This document shows, in pieces, positions 1-5,256 of a DNA stretch of 5,876 bases (the stretch's first letter is position 1; each line of letters begins with the position of its first letter). The notes below the pieces were generated by a model, which had not been told where the DNA came from, made no database searches, and saw only the letters and a program-made list of their open reading frames with translations. The stretch is from contig WLQV01000075.1 in the NCBI GenBank assembly GCA_009697555.1, forward strand, positions 1 through 5,876, given 5' to 3'. The stretch comes from Actinomycetota bacterium (GTDB lineage: Bacteria; Actinomycetota; Actinomycetes; Nanopelagicales; Nanopelagicaceae). The position numbers and the translations under genes are program-made.

Positions 1-28
1 AGGTCACATCCATTAATTGAATTGAGTT

Positions 29-72
29 CTTGATAGCGAGGCATAGTGAAATCCTATGCCTCGCTATCCAAG
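29..72 (-). terminator. Strong hairpin after ribM/pnuX, likely T-less terminator
   Basis: Positions 32-46 (GATAGCGAGGCATAG) and 54-68 form a perfect 15-bp inverted repeat around a 7-base loop (47-53). CTTG at 29-32 can also pair with CAAG at 69-72 if one C is bulged, giving about 18 pairs. The hairpin begins 9 bp past the stop codon of the transporter gene (10 bp to the start of the outer stem), where a terminator is expected. Neither strand has a T-run after the stem, so it is not a classical intrinsic terminator. Terminators without a U-tract are known in Actinobacteria, and the hairpin might also act on a convergent gene to the left or only protect the mRNA 3' end. The structure is certain; the function is inferred. 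Confidence 0.6.
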
Positions 73-81
73 ATGGGAATA

Positions 82-756
82 CTAAGCAGTTGCTTTCTCA
101 CGCTTTGAAATGCGTAGCCAATTTACAAAGCCCCAGAGGACAAATGGCAGATAGATCGCATAGAGCGTGCCGGTTGGGTAATAACCATTCTTGAATGCAA
201 ATGGCACGCCAAGTGCATCAACTGCTACCCAGACCAACCAGAACTCAACGTAACCACGGCTCATTCCATAAGTTGCCAACGCTGTTCCAGTAAAGATCCA
301 GGTATCAACAAAGAGCCACTGACCAGATTCTCCGAGTGCCTTAAAGATCTGCATGGAGAGCAGGAAGAAGACGATGACTGATGGCACTAGATAGAGCTTC
401 TCTTTCGTAGTTGTCCATCGTGGTGAAACTGCTGGCTCACCAGCGCGTCCGTTGCGTTTGTGCTGAGCCCAGCGGATCCAGCCATAAATAGAAACGATGA
501 TCAGCAATAAATTTCTTCCTGCTTGACCATAAAAATTGGCATGCTGTGTGGCATCACCAAATGAAAATACTGCACCGAGAAATACCGTGAAGAGAAGTGC
601 ATCTCCGGCAATTCCTACGGGCCAGGCAGCAACTTTGCGCCGCATACCAAGAACAGCACTTGTTAAACCAAGTACGCCCCCGATAATTTCGCGAATCGCA
701 ATTGATTTACTGCCGAAGTGAAGGTTGGCTTCGAAGAGCCATTTAAGTAGTGACAT
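82..756 (-). CDS. ribM: Riboflavin importer, PnuC family (RibM/PnuX type)
   Basis: A 224-residue integral membrane protein with about seven hydrophobic segments (roughly residues 23-38, 43-63, 80-96, 121-139, 148-164, 170-187 and 193-214), as expected for the PnuC/SWEET-like fold. Family-like features are RKVAAWPVGIAGD near residues 40-52, the IYGWIRW stretch near 90-96, and the second-half pattern W..VDAL...FAFKNGYYPTGTLYAIY (about 176-202). PnuC proteins usually carry nicotinamide riboside by facilitated diffusion. Actinobacterial members under FMN riboswitch control (RibM/PnuX) carry riboflavin. An intact FMN riboswitch lies about 100 bp upstream, so riboflavin is the better supported substrate; this rests on regulation, not on identified binding residues. 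The start is ATG at 756-754, with AAAGGGAG 3 bases before it. The C-terminus ends in a short basic tail (RISKREKATA), probably cytoplasmic. It appears to be transcribed alone and is followed by a strong hairpin. Confidence 0.87.
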   Translation of the reverse strand: MSLLKWLFEANLHFGSKSIAIREIIGGVLGLTSAVLGMRRKVAAWPVGIAGDALLFTVFLGAVFSFGDATQHANFYGQAGRNLLLIIVSIYGWIRWAQHKRNGRAGEPAVSPRWTTTKEKLYLVPSVIVFFLLSMQIFKALGESGQWLFVDTWIFTGTALATYGMSRGYVEFWLVWVAVDALGVPFAFKNGYYPTGTLYAIYLPFVLWGFVNWLRISKREKATA

Positions 757-760
757 GTTC

Positions 761-803
761 TCCCTTTCAAATCGATGAGTGAAGCAATTTCGATTCCTAG
801 GGA
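761..803 (-). promoter_or_regulatory. Shine-Dalgarno-hiding hairpin in the ribM leader
   Basis: Reading the minus strand, TCCCT (803-799) can pair with AGGGA (765-761), which is the ribosome binding site of the transporter gene. AATCG (795-791) can pair with CGATT (774-770) just inside it. The two helices are separated by a small internal loop (AGG against TGAA), and the apical loop is 16 bases. The fold would mask the ribosome binding site and is a natural OFF state for an FMN riboswitch that controls translation. The pairing is visible in the sequence; the regulatory role is inferred and the predicted stability was not calculated. Confidence 0.5.
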
Positions 804-825
804 TTCCTACAAAAAATGCAGGAAT
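803..825 (-). promoter_or_regulatory. Leader hairpin, possible switch element
   Basis: On the minus strand ATTCCTGCA (825-817) pairs over nine positions, one of them G-U, with TGTAGGAAT (811-803) around a five-T loop. AGGAAT occurs twice in the leader: in this hairpin (808-803) and again at 798-793, inside the hairpin that hides the ribosome binding site. The ATTCCT arm (825-820) could therefore pair with either copy, and pairing with the second would break the masking hairpin. It could act as an anti-sequestor, which is inference. No T-run follows the stem, so it is not an obvious terminator. Confidence 0.4.
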
Positions 826-855
826 AGAAAATAGGTAGACGAGCTCAGCTCGCTA

Positions 856-985
856 CTTATTCGCTCCTTTATCCAGACTTTAACTGTCGGTCTTGGAATT
901 ACACCAAGTCAACCGGCTCATGGCTTGAGCTGGGTCGCGGACTTTAACCGCCGGTTCGGAATTACGCCGACCCCCGGAACTTAAG
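856..985 (-). promoter_or_regulatory. FMN riboswitch (RFN element)
   Basis: The minus strand from 985 to 856 carries the RFN consensus blocks in order. First comes GGGGUCGGCGUAAUUCCG with AACCGGCGGUUAAAGUCC, then CGCGACCC. A variable hairpin follows (GCUCA/UGAGC), then GGUUGACUUGG with UGUAAUUCCAAG, and last ACCGACAGUUAAAGUCUGG followed by AUAAAGGAGC. The closing stem P1 is GUUCC (980-976) with GGAGC (867-863), extended by CUUA/UAAG. The aptamer binds FMN and turns down riboflavin synthesis or uptake genes when FMN is plentiful. It sits 100 bp before the PnuC-family gene, and the intervening leader can mask the ribosome binding site, so translational control is likely. Small departures from the textbook consensus are UAAUU in place of GAAAUU in both repeated blocks. 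No clear promoter could be assigned in the 40 bp between it and the ATPase stop. Confidence 0.95.
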
Positions 986-1025
986 GCGGAGTCTGCCACT
1001 TCTAGTCGAACTTGTCGCGTTAAAG

Positions 1026-1772
1026 CTAGAGCCGTCCTGCTTCATGAAGGCGCTTGAGAAATTCGCGCGTTTGCGGATGCGATGGATTATGCAAGACAGC
1101 ATCGGGACTTCCTCGTTCGACAATGTTTCCCGCCTGCAAGAAACAGACTTGGTCTGCAACTTGTGTGGCAAATCCCATCTCGTGTGTGGCAAGCACCATA
1201 GTCATGCCATCAGATTTCAGATCGCGCACAACACTGAGTACTTCATTTACTAAGACCGGATCTAGTGCCGATGTAACTTCATCGAGCAGCAACACTCGTG
1301 GGTTAAGTGCGAGAGAACGAATAATTGCCACACGTTGTTGCTGGCCACCACTGAGTCGATCTGGATACTGATCAAATTTCTCACTTAAACCAAAACGCTG
1401 CAGAAGCTCAATACCTTGTGCGCGTGCCTCCTCTTTACTCTTTCCCTGCACCTTTATCGGAGCCAACATGATGTTCTCTAAAACGCTCATGTGTGGGAAG
1501 AGATTGAAAGATTGAAAGACCATCGCAAGTTTTCTGCGTACCTCATCAACATTGACCAATGGATCTGAAATTTCCTGACCATCCAAGTAAATCTCGCCAT
1601 CATCGATTGACTCCAACAAATTAATGCAGCGCAATAAAGTGGATTTTCCAGAACCAGATGCACCAATCAGAACTGTTGCGGTGTGCTCTGGTACCTCCAA
1701 CGAGAGATTATCGAGCACAAGTTCAGTTGAGAAAGATTTACGAATGTTGCGAAGTTCTAGGAGTGCACTCAC
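1026..1772 (-). CDS. Polar amino acid ABC importer, ATP-binding protein
   Basis: A 248-residue cytoplasmic ATPase that powers the importer encoded by the two genes before it. All ABC motifs are intact: Walker A GASGSGKST (37-45), Q-loop Gln87 in VFQSFNLFPHMSV, signature LSGGQQQR (140-147), Walker B RVLLLDE ending at the catalytic Glu165, D-loop SALDP (168-172) and switch His197 in ATHEMGFA. The length and the FNLFPHMSVLEN and HEMGFA stretches are typical of the GlnQ/HisP/GltL amino acid subfamily. The start is GTG at 1772-1770, supported by AAGGAG (1785-1780) seven bases upstream. The GTG overlaps the permease stop in a GTGA junction, so translational coupling is likely. The stop is TAG, and I see no convincing intrinsic terminator before the FMN riboswitch 40 bp downstream. 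The amino acid carried cannot be decided from this subunit. Confidence 0.95.
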   Translation of the reverse strand: MSALLELRNIRKSFSTELVLDNLSLEVPEHTATVLIGASGSGKSTLLRCINLLESIDDGEIYLDGQEISDPLVNVDEVRRKLAMVFQSFNLFPHMSVLENIMLAPIKVQGKSKEEARAQGIELLQRFGLSEKFDQYPDRLSGGQQQRVAIIRSLALNPRVLLLDEVTSALDPVLVNEVLSVVRDLKSDGMTMVLATHEMGFATQVADQVCFLQAGNIVERGSPDAVLHNPSHPQTREFLKRLHEAGRL

Positions 1773-2638
1773 ACCACGACTCCTTCTGAGTTCTGATTCG
1801 ACATCCGCTGGCGAATGGCACGATCGGTATAACGCGTCATAGGAATTGTGATGATGAGAAAGAGAATTGCTGCGACAACATAGGGCGTGTAATTAAAAGT
1901 ACGACTGGCATTGATCTGTGCGGCTCGCACAGCATCTGTAACACCAAGGATCGATACCAGACCAGTGTCTTTTAGCAGCGAGACAAAGTCGTTGAGCAGT
2001 GGCGGCACAACTCTACGAATTGCCTGCGGTAGGACGACGTATCGCATTGTCTGTGTCGAAGTTAGTCCCAGTGAACGTGCTGCTGCTCGTTGACTTGGGT
2101 GAATCGAGAGAATGCCACTTCGAATAACTTCAGCAACATAGGCAGAGTAGGTGAGCACTACGGCAACAGTTCCTAAGAAGATTACATTGCTTGGGATTCC
2201 GCTCAGGCCCAGTGCTGGAACACCAAAACCAACTAAGAGAATAATCAGAATCAACGGTGCGCCGCGGAAAATGTCTACATAGGCCGTTGCTAAATATCTA
2301 AAGGGGGTAAGTGCTGGAGATTTCGTTGTCCGCAGTAGCGCCAAGGCCAGTGCAATTACTCCGATGCATGCGCCACCAATAAAAGTGAGTTGCAAATTAA
2401 TCCAAATACCTTCAGCGACTTTTGGCAGAACTTCACGCCCATAATTGACATCAAAGAAGGTCTTGCGAACTACTGCCCAGCCAGGTGATGTGATTGCAAT
2501 CGAAATAAGTGTTCCGAGAACCAATACCGAAGAAATCGCCGCAATTATTGCTTGGCGGCGGCTGATTCGCCCTCGCTCTTTTCTTCGTTCTAATTCACGT
2601 GAGCTTGGCGACCAAGCAGAGTTATTGCGCTCCGACAT
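1769..2638 (-). CDS. Polar amino acid ABC importer, permease protein
   Basis: An inner-membrane subunit of the HisM/GlnP family that forms the channel with itself or a partner. Counting from ATG it has 289 residues. After a charged N-terminus of about 30 residues come hydrophobic segments near 30-51, 80-101, 118-144, 150-170 and 253-270, plus less hydrophobic helices around the EAA loop. The EAA loop, which docks on the ATPase, is clear: QRAAARSLGLTSTQ followed by VVLPQAIRRVVPPLLND (about 183-217). Only one permease gene is present, so a homodimer is likely. The reading frame also allows a TTG start at 2647-2645, three codons earlier. I prefer ATG at 2638-2636 because the only weak ribosome binding site (GGTAG, 2653-2649) is too close to the TTG and sits 10 bases before the ATG. 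The gene follows the binding protein stop by 10-19 bp and overlaps the ATPase by 4 bp. Confidence 0.93.
   Translation of the reverse strand: MSERNNSAWSPSSRELERRKERGRISRRQAIIAAISSVLVLGTLISIAITSPGWAVVRKTFFDVNYGREVLPKVAEGIWINLQLTFIGGACIGVIALALALLRTTKSPALTPFRYLATAYVDIFRGAPLILIILLVGFGVPALGLSGIPSNVIFLGTVAVVLTYSAYVAEVIRSGILSIHPSQRAAARSLGLTSTQTMRYVVLPQAIRRVVPPLLNDFVSLLKDTGLVSILGVTDAVRAAQINASRTFNYTPYVVAAILFLIITIPMTRYTDRAIRQRMSNQNSEGVVV
1780..1785 (-). promoter_or_regulatory. Ribosome binding site of the ABC ATPase gene
   Basis: AAGGAG on the minus strand, inside the last codons of the permease gene, ends seven bases before the GTG at 1772. It decides this GTG as the ATPase start and supports coupled translation across the GTGA overlap. 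Confidence 0.75.
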
Positions 2639-2657
2639 GGTCGCCAAACTACCGTGT

Positions 2658-3497
2658 TTACTTCAGAACCGGTGCACCAGCGTCAGTTGCTAGCCACTTA
2701 TCTGTGATCTTCGCTAATGAGCCATCTGCAGTTATTGCATCCACTGCTTTAGAAACGCAAGCGGTGAGTGAATTGTCCTTGGCAAGTAGGAGTCCAAATT
2801 GATCTCCGGTACCAGTTGAAGGAAGTTGACCAACGATCAAACCATTGGGAACTTCAACACCTGAGAGGTAGAAAGCTGTTGGAAGATCAACTACCAAGCC
2901 ATCAATCTGCTTGTTCTTCAAAGCAGAAACACCAGCGGCATTGTCATTAAATACCTGAGGCTTTGAGCCGATCTGCTTCTCGATTGCATCGAGTGAAGTT
3001 GTTCCAACAGCGGCACCAAGTTTTGCGCCCTTTAAATCAGCAATTGTGGTCTTACCATCAATCTTGCTGCCTTTGAAGGAAACGATCGCTTGTGGTGCGG
3101 TGTAGTAAGGAGATGAGAAATCAACAACCTTCGAACGATCTGCTGTGATTGAGAATTGTTGCAAGTTGAAATCGAATGTCTTCTTACCTGGAGTTACAGC
3201 GCCATCAAATGTGGTGCGTACCCATACGACATCAGTGCTTTCAAATCCCAATTGCTTAGCAACGGCGTAAGCAACAGCACCTTCAAAACCATTTCCAGTC
3301 TCTGGCTTGTTATCAATAATCCATGGGTAGTAGGCAGGTTCACCAGTTGCAATAGTGAGTTTGCCAGAAGTTACGGTTGCTAAATCACCCTTGGCACATG
3401 ATGCGCCACTGGCAGATTTATTTGTTGCACCGCAACCTGTGAGGGCAATAGATGTAGCAAGCAGAGCAACTGCAATAATTCCCAAACGCTTCTTCAC
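2658..3497 (-). CDS. Polar amino acid ABC importer, substrate-binding lipoprotein
   Basis: A 279-residue extracellular solute-binding protein of family 3. The N-terminus is a lipoprotein signal: basic MKKR, a hydrophobic stretch to about residue 20, and a lipobox ending LTGC, so Cys22 should be lipidated and the protein anchored outside the membrane. The two-lobe fold is indicated by GFEGAVAYAVAKQLGF (70-85), the FSITADRSKVVDFSSPYY block (115-132) and AAVGTTSLDAI (162-172). In this family an Arg such as Arg121 grips the ligand carboxylate and an Asp such as Asp204 (LVVDLPTAFY) the amino group; both are present, which suits an amino acid ligand. Two further cysteines, Cys34 and Cys247, could form a disulfide. 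The start is GTG at 3497-3495 with AAAAGGAG six bases upstream. It is the first gene of the operon, the usual position for the subunit needed in excess. The ligand is unknown. Confidence 0.93.
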   Translation of the reverse strand: MKKRLGIIAVALLATSIALTGCGATNKSASGASCAKGDLATVTSGKLTIATGEPAYYPWIIDNKPETGNGFEGAVAYAVAKQLGFESTDVVWVRTTFDGAVTPGKKTFDFNLQQFSITADRSKVVDFSSPYYTAPQAIVSFKGSKIDGKTTIADLKGAKLGAAVGTTSLDAIEKQIGSKPQVFNDNAAGVSALKNKQIDGLVVDLPTAFYLSGVEVPNGLIVGQLPSTGTGDQFGLLLAKDNSLTACVSKAVDAITADGSLAKITDKWLATDAGAPVLK

Positions 3498-3503
3498 AAA
3501 GAA

Positions 3504-3511
3504 CTCCTTTT
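3504..3511 (-). promoter_or_regulatory. Ribosome binding site of the binding-protein gene
   Basis: AAAAGGAG on the minus strand lies six bases before the GTG at 3497. It is a near-ideal site and decides the GTG start, which also gives a complete lipoprotein signal peptide. Confidence 0.85.
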
Positions 3512-3584
3512 AGTCGGTGAACTCAAGACCAGTGAAGGCTATTAACTCACTTAGAAGATGTCTACTTGCCTCGCGTTTGCAGCA

Positions 3585-3618
3585 GAAAACACAAACGCCG
3601 ACCATTTCTGATCGGCGT
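3585..3618 (-). terminator. Intrinsic terminator of tRNA-Tyr
   Basis: On the minus strand ACGCCGATC (3618-3610) pairs with GGTCGGCGT (3603-3595) in a nine-base stem with one G-U pair and a six-base loop. It is followed by the T-rich stretch TTGTGTTTTC (3594-3585). It begins six bases after the tRNA 3' end and separates the tRNA from the ABC importer operon, whose promoter should then lie between about 3512 and 3585. Confidence 0.85.
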
Positions 3619-3624
3619 AGTGAG

Positions 3625-3707
3625 TGGCGGGTGAAGGATTTGAACCTACGAAGGCATAAGCCGGGGGATTTACAGTCCCCTCCCATTGGCCGCTCGGGCA
3701 ACCCGCC
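3625..3707 (-). tRNA. tRNA-Tyr (anticodon GTA)
   Basis: An 83-base class II tRNA on the minus strand. The acceptor stem is GGCGGGT (3707-3701) with ACCCGCC (3632-3626), followed by discriminator A at 3625. The anticodon arm is GGGGA-CTGTAAA-TCCCC (3680-3664) with anticodon GTA at 3673-3671, which reads UAC/UAU. The long variable arm holds a short GGC/GCC stem, as expected for bacterial tRNA-Tyr. The T-loop is TTCAAAT. The 3' CCA is not encoded (CTC follows), so it must be added by the CCA-adding enzyme. The T-stem GTAGG/CCTTC contains one U-U mismatch at its second pair. A strong terminator follows directly. Confidence 0.96.
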
Positions 3708-3787
3708 ATGGATTGAGAGCGCCCAAGATTACCACCGCTGAGTGCTCGTAAATTACTCATGCGAATGTAGAAGAGCGTATCGAGCGC

Positions 3788-5242
3788 TTAACTTTTGACC
3801 AAAAGGGATAGAAAATCAGAGACTGGCATCGCCTCAAGTTTGGCGCGATCAAGGCTCACTTCAGCAATCTTTCGCTGCTGATCTTCTGAAAAAATCCGTG
3901 CGAGATTAGTGCGGAACTTCTCAATGAGAAGTGGGATGCCTTCTTCACGTCGTCGCGCATGACCAATCGGATACTCCACAACAACCTCATCCAAGATCGT
4001 GCCATCGTTGAGTTCGACAGTGAGTGCATTGGCAATAGAGCGCTTACTTGGATCGTGATAATCAGCGGTGAACTGCTTGTCTTCAACGCAGGTAATTTTC
4101 TCGCGAAGTGCATCGATCCGAGAATCACTTGCTACATCATCTTCATAATCTTTAGCGGTAAGACGGCCAAAGATTAATGGCACGGCAACCATGTATTGAA
4201 TACAGTGATCGCGATCTGCTGGATTACGTAGTGGGCCAGATTTATCAATAATTCTGATGCAAGCTTCGTGAGTCCGGATTGTGACTTTTTTGATGTCACT
4301 TGAACTCTTGCCCAACTCCGCCAATTTCTTATGCAGGGTCATCGCTGCTTCAACGCCAGTTTGGGAATGGAACTCGGCTGGGAAGGAAATCTTAAAGAGA
4401 ATGTTCTCCATTACATAGGAGCCGTAAGGGCGTTGGAAAGTAAATGGCTTACCTTTGAATGAGACATCGTAAAAGCCCCAAGTTTTTGCAGTAAGCGCTG
4501 TTGGGTAACCCATTTCACCAGTTTGGGCGATTAATGCAAGGCGAACTGCGCGAGATGTTGCATCACCAGCGGCCCAAGATTTGCGTGATCCAGCATTTGG
4601 AAAGTGGCGATAGGTGCGCAGTGATTGACCATCAACCCAAGCAAGTGAGACTGCATTGAGTTGTTGTTGACGTGAGAGTCCAAGCATCTGTGCCACAACG
4701 GCAGTGGATGCAACTTTCACCAAAAGAACGTGATCTAGGCCGACTTTGTTAAACGAGTTTTCCAGTGCAATGCAACCTTGAATTTCATGGGCTTTGATCA
4801 TCGCAGTAAGCACATCTCGCACTGTAAGTGCCTTTAATCCATTGGCAGCAGTGTTACGTGAAATCCAATCAGCCGTAGCAAGAATTGCACCTAAATTATC
4901 TGACGGATGGCCCCACTCTGCGGCAAGCCAAGTGTCATTGAAGTCGAGCCAGCGAATCATCGCTCCGATGTTAAATGCACCTTGGACTGGATCTAATTCA
5001 AAGTTAGTACCGGGAACTCGAACACCATTCTCTACCTTTGTCTGCGCCACGATTGGACCAAGCAGCTTTCGGCACGCTTCATACTCAAGTGCTTCTAAGC
5101 CACAACCAATGGTGTCGAGCAGGCAGTTAAAAGCTGTTTCATAAGCTACATCAGAGGTAATTTGAAAATCACGAACGTAGTCGACGATGTCGATGATCTC
5201 TTGATCAAACTCTTGATTTGATGGCGTTGTAATTGATGACAA
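3788..5242 (-). CDS. prpD: 2-methylcitrate dehydratase PrpD
   Basis: A complete 484-residue cytosolic enzyme of the MmgE/PrpD family that dehydrates 2-methylcitrate to 2-methyl-cis-aconitate in the 2-methylcitrate cycle for propionyl-CoA. Stretches I recognise as nearly identical to the Escherichia coli enzyme include LLDTIGCGLEALEY (41-54), NIGAMIRWLDFNDTWLAAEW (91-110) with GHPSDNLG next, AHEIQGCIALENSF (151-164), SLRTYRH with RKSWAAGDATSRA (207-232), RPYGSYVMEN, KISFPAEFHSQT and VVEYPIGHARRR near the C-terminus. The length also matches that enzyme (483 residues from memory). The start is TTG at 5242-5240, with AAAAGGGA ending six bases upstream; no in-frame ATG lies near. It follows prpC by 14 bp, so the two are cotranscribed. 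No clear terminator is visible in the 80 bp before tRNA-Tyr. It resembles the enterobacterial type rather than the shorter-motif mycobacterial PrpD, which is a recollection, not an alignment. Confidence 0.96.
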   Translation of the reverse strand: MSSITTPSNQEFDQEIIDIVDYVRDFQITSDVAYETAFNCLLDTIGCGLEALEYEACRKLLGPIVAQTKVENGVRVPGTNFELDPVQGAFNIGAMIRWLDFNDTWLAAEWGHPSDNLGAILATADWISRNTAANGLKALTVRDVLTAMIKAHEIQGCIALENSFNKVGLDHVLLVKVASTAVVAQMLGLSRQQQLNAVSLAWVDGQSLRTYRHFPNAGSRKSWAAGDATSRAVRLALIAQTGEMGYPTALTAKTWGFYDVSFKGKPFTFQRPYGSYVMENILFKISFPAEFHSQTGVEAAMTLHKKLAELGKSSSDIKKVTIRTHEACIRIIDKSGPLRNPADRDHCIQYMVAVPLIFGRLTAKDYEDDVASDSRIDALREKITCVEDKQFTADYHDPSKRSIANALTVELNDGTILDEVVVEYPIGHARRREEGIPLLIEKFRTNLARIFSEDQQRKIAEVSLDRAKLEAMPVSDFLSLLVKS

Positions 5243-5248
5243 GTGATT

Positions 5249-5256
5249 TCCCTTTT
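5249..5256 (-). promoter_or_regulatory. Ribosome binding site of prpD
   Basis: AAAAGGGA on the minus strand sits immediately after the prpC stop codon and six bases before the TTG at 5242. It supports the TTG as the prpD start, because no alternative ATG or GTG is positioned behind it. Confidence 0.7.

Noticed and set aside
841..1000. Possible TPP riboswitch, suggested by the 'atccagact' stretch
   Set aside because: The TPP core (CUGAGA and ACCUGAUCUGGAU) is absent, while the FMN blocks GGCGGU, AAAGUCC, GACCGACAG and AAAGUCUGGAU are all present in order.
962..1192. Open reading frame on the minus strand across the riboswitch edge and the ATPase 3' end
   Set aside because: It lies mostly in an alternate frame of the ATPase gene, resembles no family I know, and is explained as a shadow frame.
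3513..3584. Promoter for the ABC importer operon, for example TAGACA at 3564-3559 on the minus strand as a -35 box
   Set aside because: The candidate -10 boxes are poor (TAATAG after only 14 bases, TAGCCT after 17). A promoter should be in this gap, but no pair is good enough to report.
3510..3760. Several short frames on both strands over the tRNA-Tyr region
   Set aside because: They cross the tRNA and its terminator and have no ribosome binding site or recognisable protein features.
3708..3787. Terminator for the prp operon between prpD and tRNA-Tyr
   Set aside because: Only short 4-bp stems without a T-run are visible (for example AGCG/CGCT near the prpD end), so no terminator is called.
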